From: Durusdinium trenchii
Taxonomy: Eukaryota > Sar > Dinophyceae > Suessiales > Symbiodiniaceae
Direction: 5' to 3'
Length of the DNA stretch: 64,000 nucleotides
NCBI GenBank assembly: GCA_963970005.1
Contig: CAXAMN010025717.1
Span: forward strand, 416,703 to 480,702
A model generated the notes under the pieces. That model was given only the letters and a program-made list of their open reading frames with translations, did no database searches and was not told where the DNA came from. The position numbers and the translations under genes were made by a program. Below, piece by piece: positions 32,067 to 44,980 of this stretch. Every line of letters begins with the position of its first letter. Within the stretch, counting starts at the first letter, position 1.

Positions 32067-34320
32067 TGCTTGGTTGTCATAGCAGAGGACAATCATTAAA
32101 CTCATTTACAGTACTCTCTATCACCTAGACCATCCAGCGGGGCGTCCCATCGAAACCTACGAGTCGGGTCCGTGACACGGGCTGTCCGTCGAGTCGGGTC
32201 ATGCCATGGAATTCATGCTTAGCAGGGGACTCAGCTCCCATCAGCTCCAAGATGCAAAACAAGGGACCTCATAACAGACTTCCACCATCTTCCAGTGTTG
32301 TTCCCTTTATGATCAACCACACATTTTTCCCATATACTAGTAATGTATATACTTTACATATATGCAATTATTATATGCATTATTACACAAATGCTTTGGT
32401 AGGTGGCATTCTTTCAAACATTCCAACTGTATTGTAGCTGATAAAAGATCTTAGATCCTCAATTCTCCCGGACATGCTCCACGCCATCCCCCAAGAACAC
32501 ATCGGACTCCGCTCGAGTCGTGCCACGTCTGAGTCGTCCCGTGTGGGGCCTGGCCTCGGCTTTACGTTGCAGTAGGGCTTCTGCTACTGCGGGATCCCGA
32601 GAGAAGGCGGCCCAAACCTCCGTGTCGGCGACGGCACCGGCACCCCACACGGGGCACCACACACGTCACATCGAACGAATTGGCCAACGGCGACGGAATG
32701 GAACGAAGGGAACTAGTTCCAAGGGGGGTGAATTGTTAACATGCCATTGATCTGAACATGTTCTGACCATGTATAACTGATGGGCCAGGCTCATAGACGT
32801 GCTGGCTGTAGTACATCATTTTCATCGTTCAGTTTGGATGTCAAAAAGCTGCGAGCTTAGCATGGCTGATGGGTGGTACCAAGAGGATAGTAAATGCCCC
32901 ATTTGAGTACTACCCCAAATCCTGCCACCCTGACATGCGCTGACGGAGGCACCAACCCCAAAGATGCTGCCCAGCCACATGCAGGGGCGTTTGCCCACAT
33001 TGTAATTGGAAGTCCAAATCCTCGGCGCAGGATTGAGGGGTGAGTTCGGAGCTGTGGGGGAAGGGTGAAACAAAAACAGGTCCAAGTTGAAATCATTGGA
33101 ACATCTATGATGCACGGACCCGATGGCCCTCCGAACCCGGATCGGAGCACCCTGTGCCCGACTGTTTTGGCGCTGCACCACCCGTTTTCAGGGTCCAGGT
33201 GATCAAGCGCCAAAGCACCAAGAGAGGTTGAAGAACCCGACTGTTCGGCTCTCCCAGTTCGGTACCCCCAAATAAAACGGGTCCTATGAAACCGGTCACT
33301 GGCTACCTCTGTTGGCAAGCTGGGATGAGACGGGATGAGATCCCCATGACACATCGGTACACTCGGGTGACGCATCGATGCATCGATGCATCGATCCTGA
33401 GGTTCCAAAAACGCGCTCGTCTACGAGGAGTAAGGTAGCGAGGTAGCGTTCGGATGGATCAAGTGGGACGTGTTGCGCTTTGTTTCCTCGGTCTTATATA
33501 TATATATATATTGTACTATAGATCTTCCAACGACAAAAAAATCTGGTAGTTTTGGTTATTGACCCAGTTTTCCGCGCAAACGCCCGCAAATCAGCGCAAC
33601 CAAACGACCAGATTTTTTGGTAGTTCTATCAAATATTGTATAAAGGTTGGTAAAGGTCTTGGATCAGGTAGGACACTTGTATGAAGGCGTAGGTTCCACA
33701 AAGGATGGTGCCAGTGTGCTTCGAACAATGTGAGGGCACTAAAAAAATACCAGTTGAATAAGAATATCCAATCCAACTTCCAATCTTCCAATCCAATACT
33801 TGTTGGAAAGAAACAAATCCGTATGACAGAAAGGATAGAGTCTTCTTCAAAAGACCGATCCTCAAATTGTGCATCATCATGTTTTCATTACAGTAGCCTG
33901 GATTTAGACGTTCCTATACACTCTAGGTTTCACACACATTTAACGTCTTTTTTGGGTGCCAAGCTCAACTCGAGGTTCTCTGGGGACAGTTCATTGAGTT
34001 CTCCAGAAGATGCAGTGGATTCTGTGATTGTGACATCCCAAATGACCAAATGCTTCCGCGTCGCTTTACATTGAGTGCATGCGTTCACATCTGCGTCGGC
34101 CTCGCACCCAAGAAACGAGAACACCGAGGAAAACGGTTCCCGGCGTTTGGAGAGAAGCATGTGTTTTCGCTCTTTCTCTTGGATACCATGGAAACTTAGA
34201 GAGATTCGATTGCCCAGGGAGGTCAATGAATTTTCGGACGAGTCTGTGCCAAATGGAAAGCCCATCTGTGTGCCCTTGACGAACACCAGATGCGCAGGTG
34301 CGTGCCGCGTGCGTGCCGCG
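32067..34320. other. No gene recognised
   Basis: Frames near 32860-33400 are long but compositionally unremarkable and lack motifs. A palindromic atcgatgc repeat lies at 33375-33396 and a (TA)n at 33494-33511. A tandem cgtgccg-type repeat at 34297-34338 borders the ankyrin exon. Confidence 0.35.
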
Positions 34321-34334
34321 TGTGTGCCGCGTGC

Positions 34335-34440
34335 CTGCCTTGAGAAGGGTCCTAACAAGCTCTACATCATCCAAAGCCGCCGCATAGTGCAAGCCCGGCC
34401 AGAGACCACTGCTTGAGCTCCTGTCCTGAAGCGGTATACA
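34335..34440 (-). CDS. Ankyrin-repeat exon fragment
   Basis: The minus-strand frame reads SGLWPGLHYAAALDDVELVR, then TLLKAG. This fits the ankyrin pattern xLHxAAxxxxVELVRxLLxAG very well. It is followed at once by the tandem repeat at 34297-34338, which would disrupt a second repeat. Upstream on the same strand a longer frame at 34560-34880 (LQNLRKELLKCRGFEITMPR) could be part of the same gene but is unassigned. Confidence 0.5.
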
Positions 34441-36424
34441 CGGAGACCATACCCGACCTTTCCGACAGGTCTGAAGGAGTGCGAAGATGTGCGAACCCAA
34501 AGGACCATCTCAGCTGGTTTTATGTGTATCAGCAACACCCTGTCATACCCCAAGAGTTCCCCATACTAACAATATCGAGCTGCTGTTTTTGGTCCATTCT
34601 TCCAAGTCGACATTCTCTGCTCCGGCACAATAGCTTGGGAACCTGTGAGTGAAAACATCTAGCGAATCAAACACCCCGCACGTCCAGAGACGCCCGCACG
34701 TCCAGTCACGTCTGAAAACACCGGTGGAGTCCTTGGTCCGAATGCGCGGCATGGTAATCTCGAAGCCGCGACACTTCAGCAACTCCTTACGGAGATTCTG
34801 CAGCCTGGGCGAAGCTGCGCCTTTCAACGGCGGGTTTTCGAGCCGAGTTTCATCCCAAAAAACATCCCCAAACCCACCGGTTCGACCCCTGTTGGATGTT
34901 TGCTGGCTTTTTGGAGACTCCGGGCAGGGAAACATATGGAAACGAGCCAAAGCAATTGACCAAACGACGACTGGTGCATGACAATGAAGGGGGGTGATGA
35001 ACTCAAGAAGAGGTCTATCAGGTCAAGGGCCTTCATGTGATTGGAGTTGATTATACAAAAGGGCTCAATGAGGTCAAGGACCAGGTTTTACTGGGTCAGA
35101 CTGGACCTGTAGGGAGAGGATGAATCTCCAAAGATGCCTCTGTTCCCTCGTCACACCCCTGAAATCCAAACGCTGTGTTGACCCTTAGGGAAAGCTTCAT
35201 GCAACTCACAGCACCTCCATGCCCCCAAGTCTGTCTTCCAAGTCTTCCAAGAGATTGGTCTGTGACCACTTCGGGTACCCCCCCAGTCAACCAACCCCAT
35301 CCTCGGACATGGAAACCTTTTCTGGGCGGTCCGGCAACCCCAAGTGCACAAAATCCACTGAAACATGTTGAAGATGACGTAATGCTAGCAAAAAGAAACG
35401 ATAGTCCTGCAGTTATAGTTGTGTTCATTTACCCTGTTAATATGTTTTTCTTCTATGTCCGAGTTGTTATACACTCTCAATACGGTGATTGAGACCCTTG
35501 AGCAACGTCCCTGCAATGGTTACTGGAGTGTATATATATATATATATTGGTTCCATTTCAGTTTGCTCAATTCGGTTTGGAGTGATCCCCAACGAATGCC
35601 CAAATGTGTGTTCCAAACAGTTGGAATGGCACCAGAAACAGCCTCTTGTTCAAGGACATCCTCAGTCTGGTCATTCTCACTCCAGTCAAGCAAGATGCTG
35701 TCATTCTTGATTCTGTCATGTCTTGTCTGGCAAGTGGAGGCTCCAATGCTACCCTTTAGAAAAGAAAGTACTTCAGTGTTTGGATGACCCATGTCCCTCC
35801 AAAGTTCCTCCCCTCAAACCCCAACATGCCTGTACTCTTGAACACGATAATCTTAGGAAGCTCCATGCTCCCACCGCTACTTGGAGTTTCTTGGGCAAAT
35901 GGTTGGTCTTCACATGCTTTCATACATTTGTAGATATTTCTACCATCATGTCAAGAAGAAGCCTGCCAAGTGCCACCAATGGGTTACAACATAGACACCA
36001 GGGGAATTGTCATAAACACATGCAAAAACATCTCCTCTCATCCAAACCGATATTCATTTTGCTCATAACTGAGCTCAGCAGCAAGTGGAGCCTGTGCGCG
36101 TTGTTGGAGGATCCTTGGTGCACACGTGGAGGATCCCCCTAGGGGCAGGGATTCCCTCGTCGGTATCATCAAGATCCATCAAGTCTGCTGTCAAAAAAAA
36201 GGATCCGAAATCCCCAAAAATAGCAAAAAAATGAGCGAGTCAACTTGACGAAGTCATTCGAGCCTAAACCCCAAATCCAGTCATCACTTGCAAGCCAAAA
36301 AAATGCAGCTCTCAACAAGAAACCCCGAACCTGGTCTGAAAAGATGTGGGGACGGTCCGGGGATGGTCCTGGATCCCTGGTCCACCATGTAGCTTGACCT
36401 TGCAGGTAGGTCAACCGCTTGGTA

Positions 36425-36581
36425 TCCTCGTGTCATGACCCACAGCCATGTCATCCCCATTCCATGTACTCGCATCGATGCCACGCTTTCGCATCCATGC
36501 CATGCCAAAGGCTCGCAGAGAGTCTTCCATGTGCTCCATGACTTGCTGCAGTGCATCAGCGATGAAGTATCTGTCTTCATC
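36425..36581 (-). CDS. Candidate exon, function unknown
   Basis: A strong acceptor (ATTCTCTTTGCAG) precedes 36581. The frame then reads DEDRYFIADALQQVMEHMED, SLRAFGMAWMRKRG. The amphipathic pattern and position of Ala-Asp-x-Leu-Gln loosely resemble the palm/thumb region of non-LTR reverse transcriptases, but the YxDD core is absent, so I do not assign it. The downstream end is uncertain. Confidence 0.3.
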
Positions 36582-36659
36582 CTGCAAAGAGAATATGACC
36601 AGGCCATAGAGCACCCTGGTGGCCCCCCCAACATGAACCGATTTCTCAGTTGATGGAGG

Positions 36660-39600
36660 TCAACCGAACATAACCGAACCCATGGTTTTGGTGGGGAAGG
36701 TTTGAACTCACAGCCACCACCAAAACCACCACAGCCAGGCGAACAAGAGTTGATGGATTTCCCCTTTGGCCCCCAAAAGTCCTAGTTCTGGTCGTTTCAC
36801 CGTGTAAGCCTGAAGACACGGTTCGTTTGATGCTTCGCATGAGGCCCAGATCCAAGCTCGTAAGCCTTCGGTGTCACACTATTTCTTGTGGCACGTTGTT
36901 CTGGTTGGCTGTGGTCCCTGCTTCTCATGTCCCATTTTGCCCCTAGTCATGCCACTTGCTCAGAGTCACACCACCTGTGCTGGGCTCGGTTCACAATGGA
37001 CGAGGTCGTCATCGTGTGTCCAGGACCCAGTCGTGCCTGTGTCTGCTCCCTTGACGAAGAAAGTATCAAGCACCGAGAGCACCGTGCAGTCAAAAGCACC
37101 GAACTCCGTCAACCCTCACAGTCCGTGGTGGCTTCTCTCACCTTTTGTGTTTCTCCAAAAGGCTTGGGGTTGCAGAAAGCGTTGACCTTTGGGTGCAATC
37201 CAAGACATGGTGGCCAGCATGGCCAGCACTCCCAAAAAGGCTTGGATTTGCAGAACGTGTTGACATTGAGCTCCGTGTTTGAGGGGCCATGCCGCCGTGC
37301 CGCCTTCGTAAAGTCGCCGCAGCAGGGCGAGAGCTGCCAAAAACCTGCGTTTCGACATGAGCATCGATGTGCCTTGTAAAGACTGGGAAAAGGGTGTGTG
37401 TGTGTGTGTGTGTTTTGTGTGTATCTGTTCTTTTTTCAGGGCAGACGCAAATCCACATTCCACCGGAATGTTCATGGTACCTGTCAAGACATAGATAGGT
37501 CATGAACATCTTGAATGTAAAACGGTTCAACTGCAACAAGGATGCTTCTAGTTTCAAGTTGCAAACCTTCTGTAAAGTGCATGACGTTGCTATAGTATAC
37601 TAAAAGTCTAGATGTATATATATATATATAATGATTGTGTTGTTGCTGTCGTCGTCGACGTCGTTGTTGTTGTTTTACAGAACATGTATTTTTGCCAACC
37701 ACTCACATCCAACTCAGCTCTACATGTCCGGTTTCGTTCAGGGCGACGCCATGAGGAGCACACGACGCTTGGTCAGAGAAAGCCCTTGGTCGGTGATGTG
37801 CTGAGAGAAGGCGACGCTTCTTCTCTGATCCTTATCATTCCTTATCTGTCGTCTCCTATTCAGCTGCCACTTCGTGCCACTTCACCGTCACATAAAGGAA
37901 ACCGATCCCAGCAATGCTTCGCTTCAAAACTGTTTCCAACGATCAAAGGTCTTAAACTGTTGACAAGTTGACAGGCATCTTGCATGCCGAGCTCCGTCAC
38001 GTCCGTCACGTCCGTCACGTCACTTCCGTCCTTGGCCTTCCGTCACGTCACTTCCGTTTCTTTCGGCCCCAGCCATTTGGTGTCAGAGAAACTGAGGTAG
38101 TGCACATGCCACACAGTCTTGGTGTCCACATTCAGCACAGGCTTGGTGCCGCTGCCTCGGCCGGTTGGTTCGACTCCACTCCGAGCGAAAGCGACGAGGC
38201 GAAAGCAGCGAGGCGAAGCGGTCAAGGCCTGTGGAGCTCAGAATCATCTCTGTACATTCAGCCCGATTTGTTGTAGTTTCTTTTATAGTGGATTGAGAGT
38301 GGATGGCACAATCCCCCAAAGATGGGACATCATGGGGTCTGTGCCATCTGAAACGACTGTAACCTCCAAGATTTGGGAGCACCTCGTGCGAATTCCGGAA
38401 TTTCTGGATGTTCCTCATTCGCTATATTTGATATTAGAAAAACCAGGCACAACGGTAGTCACTCTCACCAATAATCATCAGGTGGCCTTTCACCATCAGT
38501 CGAGATGCCCAAGAGGCCATTCACAGCCAGCTCGAACTGACACCAGCCACGGCTCTTCCACGATGAGTAACCTGGGTTCATCTGGGACCCATCAGCACTT
38601 GCGGAAAAAAGAACAACACACAGGAAAAAACTACACAGAAACACATCACTCCGTCCTCGGTCGTCAGTCGTCCCGTCGCGTAAGACCTCTTCAAACATCG
38701 TCCGATCGCTTAGCTGCTCGGCCGTGCGTGGACATATCTTCCGCCCAAAGGCTCATCAGCCGACCCGACGTGTGGTATTGAATCGGTGCCAAGACCACAA
38801 AGAAGGAGCAATGCCTCAGGTCTTGGGGGTCCTTGGGGGTCTTGGGCTTCGGCTGACCGATGTCTTTTGACATCAGGGGCTTGTGAAATGGGGTTTGCGA
38901 TGGCGGGAGGAGACAAGGAAGGCTGGAAAACCGGGAAGAAACAGACTAGAACACATGATGTGCCACAATGTTATAGTCACTACACTAGTCACTACAGTAT
39001 GCCATACTGTATATTACTGTATTACAGTTGTGTACGTACTGATGCAAGGTTTTTCATCTTCAATAAAATAGCTGAGCAGTCACAAACCGTGGCAATACAG
39101 TATAAATCCTGAAAGTGTTCGGCTGAATCAGTGCAACAGAAAGGACCCTTTTGGATGAACCACAATGAAACACCTCCCAAGAAAAGGCCGAACCTTTCGA
39201 TGCATCCACGACATTTCACGATCCATCACAAGACTCGTCACCCCAGCAAGGAGGACAAAAACACACAAGCTTGTGACATTGTGCCCAACAAAGGTTGTTT
39301 GATCCCCACAGTCAGAGCATATGTTTCGAAGGGTAAACATCCTGTGGGGAAGGGGGCACCTAGAGGTTTCATGTTCCCGTCAGCAGGATCTAAAAGGAGT
39401 CGGAACCGCCGACGGACAGCAGCCTGATCCCCGACAGCCGTACGTCAAGCACCTGCTTCGTGGCGAGGTCTCGTTCACGCTTAAACAGCCAACGCAAACA
39501 AGAAGCTCTTCCTCCTGTTGCGCAGCACAGAAGTAGCATCAACGGATCAAGGACACCCGAAAAGGACCCGAAGAGAAGGTGTGTATGCCGACACCGCCCC

Positions 39601-42600
39601 ACTTCTTCTCCAAGCTTCCTCCGCTCAGAGCATCGTTCTTTTATTACGTTTCCGGATTTGTTTGGCAAAAGAAGGGACATGCCACAAGCCAAGGAGCCCC
39701 AATGGAAAAAACCGGACATCCCGGGGAAAACGACATCGCGAAAGCATCGACATGACCAGTTGCGCCACGTAGGTATGCAAGCTCATGACCTGAGACACCA
39801 TGGACGGTCATGGAAAAGGAAGTACGGTATATCGGTATATACTGCAGTGGAGTAGATGAGTAGATGGCACAAACATGCACTGGCACCCCCAAAGATGTCT
39901 TGTAGATCAGGGTTCCAAATCGAAACCTTCGAACTTGGGGGGGAGGGCTGTGCCCATTGATATACTCTGAAACCATGTGAAACCACGGTCCAATACTCTG
40001 AAACCACTGCCGGCTCTCATAGGTCACTCGGTCACCTGATTCTGCCAAGACGAGGCAATCGAAGACTACGTGAAACGGACGGACCCGAACCAACCACTGT
40101 TCCTGTTGCCGGCGGCATTCCTGCATTCCTGGACTACCAAAACTGTGGGACAGCCTCTGGGACTTCCTCGTGTGCTCTACGAAGCGGCATATCGGCACGT
40201 TCAAGTGTTTTTTTTTTTTTTTTATGACATGCTTCCACTCTTGCTTTCAGCAGGACAGCGGCTGCACGAACTACTGTGGAATATCCACTCTCTCGTGTGA
40301 TCTCGGAGTGTCCCCTCCAAAAGATTCTACCTCACTCCAACGTGTTTGGTCCTCACTTCGACCACGGCCTGTATCAGTCGTCAGACACGGGGACTTGAGT
40401 TGGTGGTTTAGCAGATTCAATCCGAAGCTGCTCAACTACTTCCACTCCCAATTCCAACTTCAAGTGACTTCAAGTCTTTTGTACTTATACCCCTCTCCTC
40501 CACCCCAAAACACCCTCCCACCCAGCGCGGTTCCGAACCGGCAGCCGCTCCGCGCGTTCCCGTCGGGCCGCTGCCGCCCGCATGTCCTCTTGCACCTGGC
40601 GTCGCTCCGCCGCCGAGGTGCAGTGACAGACCTCACTGTGCGGTGGCGGAACGCAGCAACCACCCACAGACATGGTCGACTTGGTCGATCTCGACTTGAC
40701 CGGACGACCACACGTATGACAAGCAGAGACCAGCAACTTGGATGATCTTGATCCGTGGAGTATTGGAGGCATAGGTGTGGTAAAAGAATTGTGAAGACCC
40801 GAGTGATCGAGGGTGTGCATGATGCAAAGGATTTGGTCTGCGGGGCTTGACAGTCGAACTGACTCCACAAACATTCCATGTGCAATAAGAACAACTGCAG
40901 GATCCCCGCTTATCCCGCTTTGGCCACCCACATGGATTGTAGGCAATATATTACTTAAATATGCCAGCCACATGGATTGTCTTGATAGGCCAGTGAGCAA
41001 AAGGAAACCATTGTTTGTCGTCAGACTCAGTCTGCAGTTTTCCTATAGGGTTGTATGTCCCTGTGTAGTTTTGATTCCGAAACCCTCAATTTTCCTCTCG
41101 GACACCCCTGCTCCTTTGAAAGCCGGAACGCGGCTTTAAGGAGGAACAAGACCGCGTTCCGCGCGCCTGCGGAATGGAAAGGAAGTCGATCCAAAAGTAG
41201 CCTTTCGGGATGCCTTTCAGCTCCTGGATGGGCCGGGATGGTGGCCTTGCACATCAAAAGCGTGGGATAGTTACTGGATAGTCGGACTGCTTGAGCTTGG
41301 GTTCTTGATTCTGGACTCCCATCCAATCTCCTATAGCAAAAACAAACATTAACCAACCCTGGGCTAATCCACTTTGAAAATGGGCCGCACAAGTCCACCA
41401 ATCCACTCATCTCATGTCGAACAAAAGCTCCTTCTTCGTTGAAAAAACCATCAGGCATGGCGGCATGGCCCTTCTTCGTTTCCACATCAGCTCATGTTGG
41501 GCGTGTGACTCCCGCCCCCCCAAAACACACGCGGCTCCCGCTCGCGGCGAGCGGCTCCTGTAGCGAGACGGGTCGCGTCATGGCGGGGCGGAAGTAGCTG
41601 TTCATGTCGTGACGGAGTTGGATGCTGCCATCCCGGATGCCCAAGATCCTGCAGGCACGGACACCACTCAGAGCCAGAAGAAGAGCGGTGTCAGCTCTGA
41701 TTCGGATCTCATGCCGTAAATGAGCTTTGGAGGTCTGCTGAGCAGTCTGCTGCCACTGATGCGGAGTTTGGGTTGAATGATGTTAGAATTTAAGAGTGGT
41801 AGGCTATGATCCCACATGAGTCCATAAGCACTGAAGAATCAGTGAGTGAAAGTTGGTGACCCGGAAGACAAGACCTGGAGGTGGCAAGTAGGATGGAGTA
41901 GATGAGACAAGAATTGGGATGGCCAAGATTTGGGCCACGAAGGCACCTGTCCTTGCCACCAAAGGGATTGGCTGTTTTGATTGGGGTGCCTGTCCTCTTG
42001 AGATGCATCAGCCTCATCAGCCCCTCTTGAGACGCTCAGAGAACCCATGATACGTTCCACTATTCCAAACCCTGCAGGATTCCTCTGACATCGGCGGTTC
42101 TCCGAAGTGACAACGTGCTACAACATGCTGCAACTAAGGACCATCGGAACCATTGGAACATATTGGAACCATTGGAAGGATGCTGAAGGCTGAGAACACA
42201 ACTGACGCGTCAAACGGCGTCAACAACATGCGTATACAGCACTCACAACATGCGTCCCCACTGTGGCCCGGCCGTCCGCACCAAGGACGTGTCCGCCAAG
42301 GAACATCTGCTGCAAGGAGTGGAGCTGTGCATTCTGGGGATCTGGATGATCAAAACTTGACCTCAGGCCATTTGCAATTCAGCACTCATGGATCTGCTCC
42401 TTGATGGGGCCCCATGACTGAGGTGGTTTAGATCGCCAACGGCCTCCTGTCTCAGATCCATATATACACACCTGTCTTGGGAAATCCTCAATGTGGCGTC
42501 TAAAATAGTAATGTGTCATCAAGATTTGTATCCTCAATTGTATTACTCAAACTTGAGACTTTCTCAAAAACAAGGGGAAAAATGGGAGAAAAGCCTAGAG

Positions 42601-42940
42601 TATACTGACTAGCGCCTAGACGAAAAGCTTACGAAAAGCTGCTACCATCTGTGCCAAATATATAAGTCGATTTCACAGATCAAGCCTCGCTTCGAGTCTC
42701 CCTACGGTCACAGTTTGTCATTTGTCACCCACTATCCGAGACTCCAAGTTCATCCTCAAGCAAGCGAGAGCCATTCGGACAGCGGGACGAGGTGGAGCTT
42801 TCCTTCCATTCCACAAAAACCACATAAAACCACATCCATCTGATGGCATCGATCCTTTCATAGGATCCTGACTCATCCATCTGATGGCTTTCCTTCCATT
42901 CCGGCATGATCCATCTGAATCCTTTTTCTCCTTCACCGTT
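36660..42940. other. Gene-poor stretch with many short simple repeats
   Basis: No family signature was found on either strand. Simple repeats include (GT)n at 37394-37416, (TA)n at 37615-37630, cgtcacgtc repeats at 37995-38060 and a 15-base T run at about 40208-40222. Longer minus-strand frames at 39644-40204, 40485-40640 (RRQVQEDMRAAAARRERAER) and 41027-41485 look partly protein-like but cannot be assigned. Confidence 0.35.
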
Positions 42941-42944
42941 GCAG

Positions 42945-44347
42945 GCGTCGGTCACTCGATCACTTGCCCCATATCGTCGTCTGTCCCGAGGCGCCATTCG
43001 TGAGACACAAAGGTCACGCGAGCGTCACGGTGCTCAGGATCATGCCTGGGCGTACTCAGATAGACTACCCCGTGGAAAACTCAGATAGACCCTGCAAAAC
43101 CACTGGTGCAGCGTTCGAGGAAAACAGTCGGACTCAGGGTCCCATTCGACCCGGGTCCATGTTAGTTCTTGGGAGTGTAAGTGCTTTTTTCGGGACGTGG
43201 ATGGCGCCTAGGCCGCCTGAAATCGTCCATGAAATCCTGTATACAAACAGGGAGGCTCTGACCCACGTCCAACTGTTGGGTCAGAGTGTACCAGTGTACC
43301 AGCTTTTGCGGGAATTGGTGGATGACAAGCTGGAAGAACATGGATTTCGCTCCACCTCCAATTTTCGGTGCACGTGAGAACGTCCCGTCGTCAAACACCG
43401 TGAAAGGCCCCACGGCCACGTCGATGATGGTGATTCCGTTGATGTTGGACGAACTTCACGAACGCTTGGGGAGGTTGGATCCAAGGATCTACGAGACTAA
43501 CATCCTCATGGCAAAGACGATAGTAGTAAGTAGTCGATCGGACTATCATGTCGTCCGTATCATGGTAACAGTGAAGTTGCAAAGGTAAGGGTGCACAAGG
43601 TTTTTGGTCAGGTCCATGATTGAACATGTTTGCACCATGTTGATCCCACCATAGCACCTCTCTCTCCTCCTTTCACGGATCCCGGACGTGGTTTCCAGGG
43701 GTTTACCCTGGGAGAACCGGTCGCTCATCTCTGGTCCAACTCGTTCGCTAGAGTTCGCTACCTACGTGTCACGTGGGGTCTCGCCATGTCGCGCCAGCGG
43801 ATTCCTCTTCGCCGCTTCGCCCATCGTCGAACGTCAGACCCGACGGATTCCGACGACGACGTCGGAGGGGGACTCGGAGACGCGAAGAAGGGGGTCGACT
43901 GGCCAAGGGGCAGCTCCAAGAGCCCGGCAGCCTGAAGCTCCTGGCGCGACCCCAAAACACGGCGCCATGCTGCAAGACAACTGGTTTGAGGTCCTCATGA
44001 GGTCCTCACATCCTCAACATACACTCCCCGAGTTCGAAGCATTTGTCTATTCCACGGATGCCCCCGGGCCCCCCCCGGGCGCTCGGAGGAACCGAACTTC
44101 GAGGCCCAAAGGGGTGGTTTATCTCCACCGTAGCGATGAGTTCAGGGAGTGTATGAAGTCTAGCTTCCCTGACAGGGTCGGAATAGGAACCTCCTGGGTG
44201 CCAGATACAGAAGGTATCCTTCCGAACGAACTAGCCCGGTGTTTCACCGCACGGGAAACGGGGGGGGTCCAGGAGTCTCTGGGCCGTATCAGTGGGGCTT
44301 TCCAATTCTTGTTGGACACCATCGCCAATACAAACATCAAGCCCTGA
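42945..44347 (+). CDS. Possible plus-strand multi-exon gene, function unknown
   Basis: An excellent plus-strand acceptor (CTCCTTCACCGTTGCAG) ends near 42944. Downstream three coherent frames follow one another. The first, 42964-43377, includes WMAPRPPEIVHEILYTNREA and VYQLLRELVDDKLEEHGF. The second, 43340-43588, includes FGARENVPSSNTVKGPTATS and LMLDELHERLGRLDPRIYE. The third, 43688-44347, includes MLQDNWFEVLMRSSHPQHTL and VYLHRSDEFRECMKSSFPDR and ends in TGA at 44345-44347. No domain is recognised. If real, it is transcribed opposite to the other genes of the window. The first frame change (about 43350) could be a short intron or a +1 shift. Confidence 0.35.
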
Positions 44348-44892
44348 CAATATTTTTTATATGTTTACCCAAACACCTGAACTGGAGATGCAACCCCATG
44401 AACTTCCTTCACTCCCTTCACTGGTCTCTTTGTGAAGAACCTCCCCTATGTCTGTGGAAGACGTGCCGGTGATCATATCCCTCGCTGGGTCCTCCTCAGA
44501 AGCACTTCTTCCCCTTCCCGCCCAGCCGAAAAACAGTCCAGCGGAAAGCGGGCCCTTTTGTGCCTGATGTGGTTTGAAGGAATCAAGCTGAAGCAAGTTC
44601 TCAGCACTGATCCTGGGCAACAAACAGCTGCTCATCTGGATAGAACTCAAACATGGCACACCTATGGGCACCCCCCCAACCTCATTTCTGAATGAAGAAT
44701 AAGAAGCGGCACGAGAAAGCCCAAAAGTCTCCCAAAGCCTGCCATGGGCCATGGTGATTGTTTCATGTAGGCCTATATAAGTCTCGTATCTGTTTCACCG
44801 TGGTTCATTCCTCCTCCAACGCTGCCGTTGGTGTTGCTCCACGGCGTGTTGCTCCTCCCCTGCCCCGCTGCCCGCTCCAAGGCTCACCCACA

Positions 44893-44980
44893 TGGGAAAG
44901 TGCCGCGAGGTCTTGGAGAGACACCGTGAGGCAACGGAGAAACTGGGCTGTGGCATCAAACACTTCCTCAGTCGAGCTGT
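44893..44980 (-). CDS. Candidate exon, function unknown
   Basis: A minus-strand stretch between an acceptor (CTTGTGGCCACAG) and a strong donor (GTGAGCC) reads STEEVFDATAQFLRCLTVSL, QDLAALSHV. Good splice sites and a regular amphipathic helix pattern support a real exon. No family is recognised and flanking exons were not found. Confidence 0.35.

Noticed and set aside
36425..36581. Non-LTR reverse transcriptase fragment
   Set aside because: Only a vague ADALQ...FGM resemblance and no catalytic core; kept as an unassigned exon.
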